The notes: generated by a model from the letters alone, not told the origin. A stretch of DNA of 14,836 nt from JAYZVT01 sp050248375 (GCA_050248375.1 JBFWSL010000057.1:1-14836), one strand, 5' to 3'; numbered from the stretch's first letter, positions 6,414-14,575 are shown. Made by a program: numbers and translations.

Positions 6414-8780
6414 CTACTCTCGTGTCTTGAGGGCGCGGATCATGTCGAGCCGGTCGATGCGCCTGCGGACGATCAGTCCGGATATGGCGGCGGCGGCGGC
6501 CACCACCAGCGAGGCAATGGCGAATGTGCGCGTCTCGACCGTGAAGGGAACCCTGTAGAGGTCGGTTGCGAACCCCTCGATGGTGAGCCAGGCGAAGAGA
6601 TAGCCGATCAGCCAGCCGAGCGGAATGGCCGGGACGAGCAGCATGCCAAGCTCGGTCAGCAGGACGCGGGAGACCTCTCCCCGGGTAAAGCCCAGCACGC
6701 GCAGGCTGGCGAATTCGCGGGCGCGCTCGGAAAGCTGTATGCGCGCGCTGTTGTAGACAACCCCGAAGGCGATGATGACGCTCAGCGCCACATAGACCGA
6801 GGTCATGATGTCGATGTTCTCCGCCAGCGTCTCGCGGAACTTCGCCAGCGAGGCGCCCTGCAGGGATATGGAGGCCACCGCCGGCGTGTTCTTGATCTGG
6901 CTGAACAGCTCCGCGCTGCGGGCTTGATCGAAGAGGATATGGGCGCCGGACAGCCGGGGCCCTTCGTCCATCAGCTCGTTCAGGGCGTCGATGTCCATGT
7001 AGACCTGCAGCCCGAGATAGGACTGGATGACATCGCTCACGCGCACCTGCCTGGTTCCCCGCTTGCCTTCCAGAAGCTCCACGTCCAGCAGGTCGCCCCG
7101 GCGCGCGTTCAGCAGATTGGCCACATGCTCGCTCAGCAGCAGCCCGCTTTCGGGCAGCCGGACGGGACGGTTCGCCCGGTCGAGCACGCGGCTCAGCCGC
7201 GGCTCGGCGGTCTTGCCGAGGATGGCCAGCTTGCGGTGGCGCGGACCGTTGCGGATATGCACGGGCACGCTGCGGAACGGCTCCGCGTTCAGCACGCCCG
7301 GCAGTTGCCGCACGGACTGCAGCGACGCGGCGGCGCGCTCGTCCGTGAAGGCGATGGTCGCGTCCTGCCGCTCCGTCTGCACGAAGATGGTGTCGATCAT
7401 CGTCTCGACCGAATCGGTGATGAACAGGGCGGTGATCAGCACCGCGCAGCTCAGGGAGATGCCCAGCATGGTGAAGGCCGTGCGCAGCGGCCAGCGCAGG
7501 CTGTGCCGCACCGCCATCGCCGTCAGGTGCGAGAACTGCCGCAGCACGGGCGTGATCGCCTTTATCCAGCCCTGTCCGTATTGCACGGGGACCGGCGGCG
7601 ACATGGCGACCGCGGGCGGCAGGTTGAGCACGGAGGCGACCGCCCTCGCGCCGCCCGCCCCCGCGGCCAGGAACGAGATGCCCGCCGCGACGGCGTAGAC
7701 GCCGATGTCCCTGTCGAAGAGCAGGAACGGGAAGTGAAAGAAGTCGGCATAGAGCCGTGTTAGCCCCTGTCCCAGCCACGTGCCCGCCGCCGACCCGATG
7801 ATCACGCCGACCAGCGCGATGGCGAGCGTCAGCTTGATGTAGTGCATGGCGATCGCGAACTTGCCGTAGCCGATGGCCTTCATCAGGCCGATCTGCTCGC
7901 GCTCCAGCGCGATCATCCTCGACAGCGTGATGTTGATGAGGAACGCCGACACCAGCAGGAAGATCGGCGGGATGACGCGGCTCATCGCCTTGAGCTGGTC
8001 GAGCTCCGCGTCGATGAAGGCGTGGCTCTGCTGGTCCTTGCGGCCATGGGAGCCGGTGCCGCCGTAGCGCTCGATCAGCGCGTCCAGCCGCTGGATGACG
8101 TCCGCCTCCGGCGCGCCGCGCAGCAGCTTCACGGCGACGTTGTTGAACGCCCCCTCCAGGTCGAACACCGAGGCGAGGGCGGAGTGCGACATCCACAGCA
8201 GCCCGAAGCGCTTGTCGTCCGGCATCAGGTCGCCGGGGCCCAGCGCGTAGATGAATTCCGGCGAAAGCGCGACGCCGACGATGGTGAGCTGCCGCTTGCG
8301 GCCGTTCAGCAGCGCGCCGAAGCGGTCCCCCGGCGCGAAGCCGTGCGCCTTCGCGAACGCCTCGTTGACCACCACCTCGCTGGCGTTGTCCGGCTCGGGC
8401 GTCCGTCCCATGCGCAGGTAGAGGCGGTTGAGCAGCTCCGCCCGGTGGTCGGGCAGCGACATGGCGAGCGCCGTTGCCGGTTGCGGCATGCCTTCTATGT
8501 CGAGCAGGACCGGCTTGACCACGCGGGTCTCCGCGGCGGCGACGCCGGGAATTTCCCGGATGCGGTCCACCAGCGCGTCGGGCGCGCGCTTCAGCGTGGC
8601 GAACACGTCGGCGAAGCGGTAGCGCTCGTAATAGGCCTGCCTGGTCTCGTCGAGCGCGCGCTGCGCGCCGGCGCCGAGGATGAGCGTGGCCACGCCCGCG
8701 GCGATGACCATGGCGATGGCCAGGCCCTGCGCCCACAGCCTGCCGAGATCGCGCAGCAGCTTCTTGTCCAGGGCCCGCAT
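6414..8780 (-). CDS. ABC transporter permease with two FtsX domains
   Basis: A 788-residue inner-membrane permease (from ATG 8780) of the large tandem-FtsX type. About eight hydrophobic segments are visible, near residues 19-39, 270-290, 316-336, 358-378, 433-455, 658-678, 708-732 and 753-770. The first FtsX domain covers about 268-395 and includes the coupling-helix region EREQIGLMKAIGYGKF. The second covers about 660-785 and includes AREFASLRVLGFTRGEV. Large extracytoplasmic domains lie between the first and second and the fifth and sixth segments, a mechanotransmission-type layout without obvious catalytic motifs. The ATG at 8780 is 5 bases past the ATPase stop and has a GGTGAG site just upstream. 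GTG codons at 8789 and 8792 are alternative starts that overlap the ATPase gene. Such permeases serve lipoprotein, lipid or peptide export, but the substrate here cannot be told from sequence. Confidence 0.9.
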   Translation of the reverse strand: MRALDKKLLRDLGRLWAQGLAIAMVIAAGVATLILGAGAQRALDETRQAYYERYRFADVFATLKRAPDALVDRIREIPGVAAAETRVVKPVLLDIEGMPQPATALAMSLPDHRAELLNRLYLRMGRTPEPDNASEVVVNEAFAKAHGFAPGDRFGALLNGRKRQLTIVGVALSPEFIYALGPGDLMPDDKRFGLLWMSHSALASVFDLEGAFNNVAVKLLRGAPEADVIQRLDALIERYGGTGSHGRKDQQSHAFIDAELDQLKAMSRVIPPIFLLVSAFLINITLSRMIALEREQIGLMKAIGYGKFAIAMHYIKLTLAIALVGVIIGSAAGTWLGQGLTRLYADFFHFPFLLFDRDIGVYAVAAGISFLAAGAGGARAVASVLNLPPAVAMSPPVPVQYGQGWIKAITPVLRQFSHLTAMAVRHSLRWPLRTAFTMLGISLSCAVLITALFITDSVETMIDTIFVQTERQDATIAFTDERAAASLQSVRQLPGVLNAEPFRSVPVHIRNGPRHRKLAILGKTAEPRLSRVLDRANRPVRLPESGLLLSEHVANLLNARRGDLLDVELLEGKRGTRQVRVSDVIQSYLGLQVYMDIDALNELMDEGPRLSGAHILFDQARSAELFSQIKNTPAVASISLQGASLAKFRETLAENIDIMTSVYVALSVIIAFGVVYNSARIQLSERAREFASLRVLGFTRGEVSRVLLTELGMLLVPAIPLGWLIGYLFAWLTIEGFATDLYRVPFTVETRTFAIASLVVAAAAAISGLIVRRRIDRLDMIRALKTRE

Positions 8781-8785
8781 GCCGC

Positions 8786-9487
8786 TCACCACTCGAGCTG
8801 CGACGGTTTCAGCCGCTTCCTGTTCCGCCGCGTGCGGCTGATGCGGCCGTCGGCGAAATAGAACACCCGGTCCGCCATCTGCTCGATGACCTGGTTATGG
8901 GTGATCAGCGCCGTCGTCGTGCCCAGGTCGTTGTTGATGGAGGACAGCGCTTCCAGCACGCGGATGCCGGTCTTGGAGTCGAGCGCGCCGGTCGGCTCGT
9001 CGCACAGCAGCACTTCGGGCCGCTTGGCGATGGCCCGGGCGATCGCCACCCGCTGCTGCTCGCCGCCGGAGAGCTGCGCCGGGAAATGGTCGAGCCTGTG
9101 CTCCAGGCCCACCAGCGCCAGCGCGTCCTCGGCCTTCATCGGGGCGGTGGAGATTTCCGTCACCAGCTCCACATTCTCCCGCGCGCTGAGGCTGGGGATC
9201 AGGTTGTAGAACTGGAACACGAAGCCCACATGGCGTCTGCGGTATTCGGTCAGCTCACGGTCGCCGAGCCGGGTGATGTCGCGGCCGCGGAACACCACCG
9301 TGCCGGCGGTCGCCGTGTCCAGCCCGCCGAGAATGTTGAGCAGGGTGGACTTGCCGCTGCCCGAGGGGCCGAGCAGCACGGCCAGTTCGCCTTCGTGCAG
9401 TTCGAGATCGACGCCGGCCAGCGCGTGAATCTCCACGTCGCCGGTCCTGTAGACCTTCGTTACGTCCCTGACCTCGAATACGTGCAT
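8786..9487 (-). CDS. ABC transporter ATP-binding protein (LolD/MacB-type)
   Basis: A 233-residue cytoplasmic ATPase that would power the tandem-FtsX permease encoded next. All motifs are intact: Walker A GPSGSGKST (40-48), Q-loop Gln92 (FVFQFYNLIP), signature LSGGEQQR (139-146), Walker B VLLCDEPTG (159-167) and the H-loop His197 (ITHN). Length and motif set match the LolD/MacB/DevA group of type VII exporters, whose ATPases drive periplasmic machines and do not pump through the membrane. The start was set at ATG 9487 (MHVFEVRDV). In-frame ATG 9502 and TTG 9559 are also possible, but neither has a good ribosome-binding site. The stop at 8786-8788 lies 5 bases before the permease ATG. The C-terminus is strongly basic (SRTRRNRKRLKPSQ). 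Confidence 0.93.
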   Translation of the reverse strand: MHVFEVRDVTKVYRTGDVEIHALAGVDLELHEGELAVLLGPSGSGKSTLLNILGGLDTATAGTVVFRGRDITRLGDRELTEYRRRHVGFVFQFYNLIPSLSARENVELVTEISTAPMKAEDALALVGLEHRLDHFPAQLSGGEQQRVAIARAIAKRPEVLLCDEPTGALDSKTGIRVLEALSSINNDLGTTTALITHNQVIEQMADRVFYFADGRISRTRRNRKRLKPSQLEW

Positions 9488-9799
9488 GTTCCCGCGGGGC
9501 ATTGTGTCAAAAAGGGGCAGGTTGGGGGAGGCGGTTCCGCTCCCGTTGATGTGCGCCAAGGTCCTCGCATTTTAGGGCATTTTCGCGGGGAATCGACTGG
9601 CCCGGATGCGTCGGCACCCGGTTTTGTCCTCCGCCGGCGGAAATATTCCATGCGCCTCAACAATCGTCTTTTTGTGTATTGCATGTGTGCCGGGGCTTTG
9701 CTCCCATGGGTCCGGGAACGCCGCGTATGAATCGGCGAATTGGAGGAGTGGGCTGGGAGTACCGGGCGTCGGGTTCGGGATCGCCGGTTCCATACAAGA
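9488..9799. other. Divergent intergenic region between exporter and oxidoreductase operons
   Basis: About 310 bases separate two outward-facing operons, so both promoters should lie here. The most AT-rich part is about 9645-9685, the likeliest place for promoter elements, but no convincing -35/-10 pair was found on either strand. A strong purine-rich GGAGGAG (9742-9748) has no well-spaced in-frame start after it. The only other candidate content is a 27-codon reading frame at 9727-9810. Confidence 0.5.
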
Positions 9800-9810
9800 A
9801 TGGCCTCTGA
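9727..9810 (+). CDS. Candidate 27-residue upstream ORF overlapping the flavoprotein start
   Basis: An ATG at 9727 opens a 27-codon frame that begins MNRRIGGVGWEY and ends with TGA at 9808-9810, overlapping the flavoprotein ATG at 9800 by 11 bases. A weak GGGAA lies 8 bases before the ATG. The downstream gene lacks its own Shine-Dalgarno, so translation of this frame could couple to it. The peptide shows no attenuator-like codon run and no recognised family. It may be a chance frame. Confidence 0.15.
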   Translation: MNRRIGGVGWEYRASGSGSPVPYKNGL

Positions 9811-11677
9811 ACTGGGGCACGACCAGGGAGAACACCGGGCCGACGCCGCCGGCGGGCAGCGCCGGCGCGCATCCGTGCGCCCGACCGACATCTCCGATCC
9901 GCAATATTTCCACAAGGTGGTGGATTGCCAGTGGGCCTGCCCCACCCATACGCCCGTGCCGGAATATATCCGCCTGATCGCACAGGGCCGCTATACCGAC
10001 GCCTATATGCTCAACTGGGAATCCAACGTGTTCCCGGGCGTGCTCGGCCGCACCTGCGACCGTCCCTGCGAGCCGGCCTGCCGCCGTGGCCGCGTCGACG
10101 AGAAGCCGGTGGCCATCTGCCGCCTGAAGCGCGTCGCCGCCGACTACAAGGACGACGTCGCCGCCCTGCTGCCGAAAATCCCGCGCAGGAAGAACGGCAA
10201 GCGCGTCGCGCTGCTGGGGGCCGGACCCGCCTCCCTGACCGTGGCCCGCGACCTCATGCCGCTCGGCTATTCCTGCGAGCTGATCGAGAAGGATCCCTGG
10301 GGCGGCGGGCTCATGCGCACCAACATCCCGTCCTTCCGCCTGCCCGGCGAAGTGCTGGACGAGGAAGTGGGCCGCATCCTCGACATGGGCGTGAAGCGCC
10401 GCTTCGGCGAGGAGGTGAGCAGCCTCAAGGCCGTCCTCGAGGAGGGCTTCGACGCCGTCTTCGTCGGCACCGGCGCGCCGCGCGGCAAGGACCTGGACAT
10501 TCCCGGCCGCCGCGAGGCCGCCGCCAACATCCATATCGGCATCGACTGGCTGACCTCCATCGCCTTCGGCCATGTCGGCAAGATCGGCAGGCGGGTCGTC
10601 GTCATCGGCGGCGGCAACACCGCCATGGACTGCTGCCGCTCCGCCCTGCGCCTGGGCGGCAAGGACGTGCGCGTGACCGTGCGCAGCCCGCGCAAGGACA
10701 TGAAGGCGTCGGAATGGGAGATCGAGGACGCGGAAGGCGAGGGCATCCCGATCTTCGAGAACCACCAGCCAAAGGAATTCATCGTCGAGAACGGCAGGCT
10801 CAAGGCCGTGCGCTTCACGCTGGTCCGCGCCGAATATGGCGAGGACGGCCGCCGCAAGCTGGTGCCCACCGGCGGGGAAGCCGTCTTCGAATGCGACGAC
10901 GTGCTCATGGCCATCGGCCAGGACAACGCCTTTCCCTGGATCGAGCGCGATATCGGTATCGAGTTCAACGAGTGGGACATGCCGGTCGTGGACCGCGTCA
11001 CCATGCAGTGCAGCCGCCCCGGCGTCTTCTTCGGCGGCGACGCGGCCTGGGGGCCGGAGAACATCATCTGGGCCGTCTCCCACGGCCACCAGGCGGCCAT
11101 TTCCATCCATCTCCACTGCCAGGGCCAGCCGCTCTCGGACCGTCCCGCCCCCGGCTCGAACCTTGTCAGCCAGAAGATGGGCATTCACGAGTGGTCCTAT
11201 GACAACGGTTATTCCGACGCCCTTCGCGTGGCTGTGCCCCATGTGGAGAAGAAGCGCGCCCTGAAGAATCTCAAGATCGAGGTCGAGCTCGGCTTCGATC
11301 CGGTCAGGGCCCTGGAGGAGGCCGGCCGCTGCCTGAACTGCGACGTGCAGACGGTCTTCGTGCGCGATCTCTGCATCGAATGCGACGCCTGCGTCGACAT
11401 CTGCCCGGTGGACTGCATCAACTTCCTTCGCAACGGTCCGGAGGAGGATCTGCGCCAGCGGCTGCGCGTGCCCGCGCTCAACGCCGCGCAGGACGTCTAT
11501 GTCTCCGACCGCCTGCGAACCGGGCGCGTCATGGCCAAGGACGAGGACGTGTGCGTCCATTGCGGGCTTTGCGCCGAGCGCTGCCCGACCGGCGCCTGGG
11601 ACATGCAGAAGTTCACCTATGTGGAATCCCAGGCGTCCCCCGCCTGTCAGAAGCACAATCTGGCCTATGTGAAATGA
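9800..11677 (+). CDS. GltD-like FAD/NAD(P) iron-sulfur oxidoreductase with fused C-terminal 2[4Fe-4S] ferredoxin domain
   Basis: A 625-residue cytoplasmic redox protein resembling the glutamate synthase small subunit, with an added ferredoxin tail. The N-terminal cluster-binding domain has Cys43, Cys47, Cys86, Cys90, Cys94 and Cys107 (CQWAC, CDRPCEPAC, AIC). An FAD loop (LLGAGPAS, about 138-145) and a second dinucleotide loop, likely NAD(P)H (VIGGGNTAMD, about 268-277), follow. The FAD-closing motif is FFGGDAAWGPENIIWA (410-425). The tail carries CIECDACVDIC (525-535) and CVHCGLCAERC (585-595), two classical cluster motifs. No glutamate synthase large subunit is nearby. The gene instead overlaps the alpha subunit of a 2-oxoacid oxidoreductase by 4 bases (ATGA), so a role as its NAD(P):ferredoxin electron partner is likely, as proposed for KorC of Thauera. 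ATG 9800 fits the family start; a TTG at 9740 would add 20 residues. Confidence 0.9.
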   Translation: MASELGHDQGEHRADAAGGQRRRASVRPTDISDPQYFHKVVDCQWACPTHTPVPEYIRLIAQGRYTDAYMLNWESNVFPGVLGRTCDRPCEPACRRGRVDEKPVAICRLKRVAADYKDDVAALLPKIPRRKNGKRVALLGAGPASLTVARDLMPLGYSCELIEKDPWGGGLMRTNIPSFRLPGEVLDEEVGRILDMGVKRRFGEEVSSLKAVLEEGFDAVFVGTGAPRGKDLDIPGRREAAANIHIGIDWLTSIAFGHVGKIGRRVVVIGGGNTAMDCCRSALRLGGKDVRVTVRSPRKDMKASEWEIEDAEGEGIPIFENHQPKEFIVENGRLKAVRFTLVRAEYGEDGRRKLVPTGGEAVFECDDVLMAIGQDNAFPWIERDIGIEFNEWDMPVVDRVTMQCSRPGVFFGGDAAWGPENIIWAVSHGHQAAISIHLHCQGQPLSDRPAPGSNLVSQKMGIHEWSYDNGYSDALRVAVPHVEKKRALKNLKIEVELGFDPVRALEEAGRCLNCDVQTVFVRDLCIECDACVDICPVDCINFLRNGPEEDLRQRLRVPALNAAQDVYVSDRLRTGRVMAKDEDVCVHCGLCAERCPTGAWDMQKFTYVESQASPACQKHNLAYVK

Positions 11678-13509
11678 AGAAAATCAACGACTTCGTCGTG
11701 AAGTTCGCCAATGTGAACGGATCGGGCTCGGCCAGCGCCAACCTGCTCTTCGCCAAGTCCCTGTTCCGCATGGGCATCCCGGTCTCCGCGAAGAACATCT
11801 TCCCCTCCAACATCCAGGGCCTGCCCACCTGGTACGAGGTGCGGGTCAGCGGCGCGGGCTACATGGGACGCCGCGAGGGCGTGGACGTCATGGTCTCCAT
11901 GAACCCGCAGACCTACGCCCAGGATGTGAAGGAGATCGTTTCCGGCGGCATCCTGTTCTACGATTCCAGCCTGCCGCGCTCCTTTCCGCGCGACGACATC
12001 ACCGTGCTCGGCATGCCGATCGCCCGCATCTGCGCGGAGACCTATGTCAGCGCGCGCGAGCGCCAGTTGTTCAAGAACGTGGTCTATGTGGGCGCGCTGT
12101 CCGCGCTGCTCGACGTCGACTTCGCGACGGTCGAGGAGACCGTCAAGGGCATGTTCCCCGGCAAGGCGCGCCTCGTCGAGGCCAACATCCAGGCCCTGAA
12201 GATCGGCCGCGACTATGCCCTGCGCAATTTCGACTGCCCGCTGAACACCCGTGTCCGCGCCGTCAAGGCGGCCAGGGGCAAGATCATGATCAACGGCAAC
12301 GAGGCCGCCGCGCTCGGCTGCCTCTATGCCGGCGCCTCCGTCGTCGCCTGGTATCCGATCACACCGTCCACGTCTCTCGCGGAGGCCTTCGAGAAGCACG
12401 CCTCGAAGCTGCGCCGCGACGCGGAAGGCCGCAAGCTCTATGGCATCGTGCAGGCTGAGGACGAACTCGCCGCCATCGGCATGGTCATCGGCGCCGGCTG
12501 GAACGGCGCCCGCGCCTTCACCGCCACTTCCGGTCCCGGCATCTCGCTGATGAACGAGTTCCTGGGGCTCGCCTATTTCGCCGAGGTGCCCATCGTCCTG
12601 TTCAACGTGCAGCGCGGCGGTCCCTCCACCGGCATGCCCACCCGCACCCAGCAGTCGGACGTGCTCGCCTGCGCTTATGCCTCCCATGGCGACACCAAGC
12701 ATGTGCTGCTGTTCCCGTCCGACCCGAAGGAATGCTTCGAGCTGGCCGCGGACGCCTTCGACCTCGCTGAGCGCCTGCAGACGCCGGTCATCGTCATGAG
12801 CGACCTCGACATCGGCATGAACGACTGGATCGTCGATCCGCTGCAATGGGACGACGCCCGCGAGCACGACCGGGGCAAGGTTCTGGACGCCGCCGGGCTG
12901 GACGCCATCGAGCGCTTCGGCCGCTATAACGATGTGGATGGCGACGGCATTCCCTACCGCACGCTGCCGGGCACGCATGAATCCAAGGGGGCCTTCTTCA
13001 CCCGCGGCACCTCCCACGACGCCTATGCCGGCTACACCGAGGACGGCCGCGTCAACGCGCTCAACATGGACCGGCTGACGAAGAAGTTCCGCACCGCCGC
13101 CGCCCTGGTGCCCAGGCCCGTGCGCCGCCGCCACAGCAAGACAAGCCGCGTCGGCCTGATCAACTTCGGCTCCACCGAGCCGGCCGTGCGCGAGGCCATC
13201 GACCTGCTGCGTGACATGGGCCACCAGCTCAACACATTGCGCCTGCGGGCCTTCCCCTTCTCCCGCGACGTGATCAGGTTCGCCGAGGAGCATGACCGCA
13301 TCTTCGTGGTGGAGCAGAACCGCGACGCCCAGATGCGTACGCTGCTCATGGTCGAGGCGGGCATTCCGGCGGAGAAGCTGATCCCGGTCCTCAATTATGA
13401 CGGCATGCCGCTGGCGGCCGACTGGCTGGCGAAGACCATCGCCGGGCATTTGGGCCGCGGCCGCGGCGTGGTGAAGACAAGGCGGGCTGGTGCCCGCGCG
13501 GTGATGTAG
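11674..13509 (+). CDS. 2-oxoacid:acceptor oxidoreductase, alpha subunit (gamma-alpha fusion)
   Basis: A 611-residue subunit of a two-component, CoA- and TPP-dependent 2-oxoacid oxidoreductase. The N-terminal gamma-type domain (about 1-190) has a glycine/serine loop NVNGSGSASANLLFAKSL. The pyrimidine-binding domain (about 205-450) shows YPITPST (227-233), AEDELAAIGMVIGA (261-274), TSGPGISLMNEF (285-296) and RGGPSTGMPTRTQQSD (314-329). The C-terminal domain III is at about 490-600. The linker has DGDGIPYRTLPGTH, usual for KorA-type proteins. Its ATG overlaps the flavoprotein stop (ATGA), indicating coupled translation, and the beta subunit follows after 10 bases. The gamma loop and overall sequence differ from the KorA at the left edge (GDSGDG there), so substrate or electron acceptor may differ. 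2-Oxoglutarate is the best guess, but branched-chain or aromatic 2-oxoacids are possible. Confidence 0.92.
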   Translation: MKKINDFVVKFANVNGSGSASANLLFAKSLFRMGIPVSAKNIFPSNIQGLPTWYEVRVSGAGYMGRREGVDVMVSMNPQTYAQDVKEIVSGGILFYDSSLPRSFPRDDITVLGMPIARICAETYVSARERQLFKNVVYVGALSALLDVDFATVEETVKGMFPGKARLVEANIQALKIGRDYALRNFDCPLNTRVRAVKAARGKIMINGNEAAALGCLYAGASVVAWYPITPSTSLAEAFEKHASKLRRDAEGRKLYGIVQAEDELAAIGMVIGAGWNGARAFTATSGPGISLMNEFLGLAYFAEVPIVLFNVQRGGPSTGMPTRTQQSDVLACAYASHGDTKHVLLFPSDPKECFELAADAFDLAERLQTPVIVMSDLDIGMNDWIVDPLQWDDAREHDRGKVLDAAGLDAIERFGRYNDVDGDGIPYRTLPGTHESKGAFFTRGTSHDAYAGYTEDGRVNALNMDRLTKKFRTAAALVPRPVRRRHSKTSRVGLINFGSTEPAVREAIDLLRDMGHQLNTLRLRAFPFSRDVIRFAEEHDRIFVVEQNRDAQMRTLLMVEAGIPAEKLIPVLNYDGMPLAADWLAKTIAGHLGRGRGVVKTRRAGARAVM

Positions 13510-13513
13510 GAGG
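13508..13513 (+). promoter_or_regulatory. Ribosome binding site of the beta subunit gene
   Basis: AGGAGG overlaps the stop codon of the alpha subunit gene and lies 6 bases before the ATG at 13520. This is the strongest Shine-Dalgarno seen in the window, and it fixes 13520 as the start over the in-frame ATG at 13529. Confidence 0.8.
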
Positions 13514-13519
13514 CCGGCA

Positions 13520-14575
13520 ATGACATTCATGAAGCGTCCGGCCGTCCGCCACCCCTCGCTGAAGCAGAACAGGCTGGGGCTGACCCGCCGCGATTATGAG
13601 GGCGCCGTCTCGACCCTGTGCGCGGGCTGCGGCCACGACTCCATCTCCGCCGCGATCATCGAGGCCTGCTTCGAGATGGACCTGCCGGCGCACCGGCTGG
13701 CCAAGCTGTCCGGCATCGGCTGCTCGTCCAAGACGCCGACCTATTTCCTCAACCGGTCGCACGGCTTCAATTCCGTGCACGGGCGCATGCCCTCCATCGC
13801 CACCGGCGCCAATCTCGCCAACCGCGACCTGGTCTATCTCGGCGTCTCCGGCGACGGGGACACCGCCTCCATCGGCCTGGGGCAGTTCTGCCACGCGATT
13901 CGCCGCCGCATCAACATGGTGTACATCGTTGAAAACAACGGAACTTACGGCCTGACCAAGGGCCAGTTCTCCGCCACCAACGACAAGGTGTCGAAGAGCA
14001 AGAAAGGCGAGGCCAACCTGTTCGAGGCCATCGACATGTGCACGATGGCCATCCAGCTCGGCGCGGGCTTCGTCGCCCGCGGCTTCTCCGGCGACAAGGC
14101 CCAGCTCGTGCCGCTTATCAAGGCCGCCTTCCGCTATCGGGGTTTCGCCTTCCTCGACGTGGTCTCGCCCTGCGTGACCTTCAACAATCACGAGGCCTCC
14201 ACCAAGAGCTACGACTATGTGCGCGACCACAACGCCGCCATGGACCGTCTCGACCTGGTGCCGGAGCACGAGGCCATCACGGCCGAGATCGACGAGGGCC
14301 AGACCGTCCCGGTCCGCATGCATGACGGATCGTGGATGCGGCTGCACAAGCTGGACGAGAGCTACGATCCGCGCGACGCCGGGGCGGCTCTGTCCATGCT
14401 GCGCAAGCGCTACGCCCAGGGCCAGGTGGTCACCGGCCTGCTGCACATCGACGACGACGCGGCCGACCTGCACGGGCTGCTAGGCACCACGCCGCGCCCG
14501 CTGAACGCCATTCCGGCCTCCGAGCTCTGTCCCGGCAGCGCGGTCCTCGACAGCATCAACGACCGCTTCCGCTAG
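13520..14575 (+). CDS. 2-oxoacid:acceptor oxidoreductase, beta subunit (TPP- and [4Fe-4S]-binding)
   Basis: A 351-residue catalytic partner of the preceding alpha subunit. The TPP-binding motif is GDGDTASIGLGQFCHA (111-126) ending at ENN (138-140), with GTYGLTKGQFSAT just after. Four cysteines expected to bind the proximal [4Fe-4S] cluster are present: Cys34 and Cys37 (LCAGCGHDS), Cys68 (GIGCSSKTPTYF) and Cys218 (SPCVTFNNHE). The C-terminal segment (DESYDPRDAGAALSMLRKRY) is usual for KorB-type proteins. The enzyme lacks a built-in ferredoxin domain, so electrons must leave to an external carrier; the flavoprotein's ferredoxin tail encoded first in the operon is the obvious candidate. The gene is 10 bases from the alpha gene and is the last of the operon. 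The stop codon is TAG at 14573-14575. Confidence 0.93.
   Translation: MTFMKRPAVRHPSLKQNRLGLTRRDYEGAVSTLCAGCGHDSISAAIIEACFEMDLPAHRLAKLSGIGCSSKTPTYFLNRSHGFNSVHGRMPSIATGANLANRDLVYLGVSGDGDTASIGLGQFCHAIRRRINMVYIVENNGTYGLTKGQFSATNDKVSKSKKGEANLFEAIDMCTMAIQLGAGFVARGFSGDKAQLVPLIKAAFRYRGFAFLDVVSPCVTFNNHEASTKSYDYVRDHNAAMDRLDLVPEHEAITAEIDEGQTVPVRMHDGSWMRLHKLDESYDPRDAGAALSMLRKRYAQGQVVTGLLHIDDDAADLHGLLGTTPRPLNAIPASELCPGSAVLDSINDRFR

Noticed and set aside
5200..8736. A 1178-codon frame that would fuse sequence opposite frames of the permease with the adaptor
   Set aside because: Only the last 402 codons, from ATG 6408, make a real protein. The upstream part is an out-of-frame reading of the permease gene, so this is not a fusion.
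9572..11656. A 694-codon open frame on the minus strand
   Set aside because: It is antisense to the flavoprotein, which shows intact cluster and nucleotide motifs; the antisense product has only biased composition.
9800..11677. Annotation as glutamate synthase small subunit (GltD)
   Set aside because: The core is GltD-like, but there is a fused ferredoxin tail, no large subunit gene nearby, and tight coupling to a 2-oxoacid oxidoreductase.
11665..13530. A 621-codon open frame on the minus strand
   Set aside because: It is antisense to the alpha subunit with no domain evidence; a third-position GC effect.
11674..14575. Indolepyruvate or pyruvate:ferredoxin oxidoreductase as the primary call
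   Set aside because: The two-subunit layout with a gamma-alpha fusion and a separate short beta subunit lacking its own ferredoxin domain fits KorAB-type enzymes better than IorAB or the large PFOR. The substrate is still left open.
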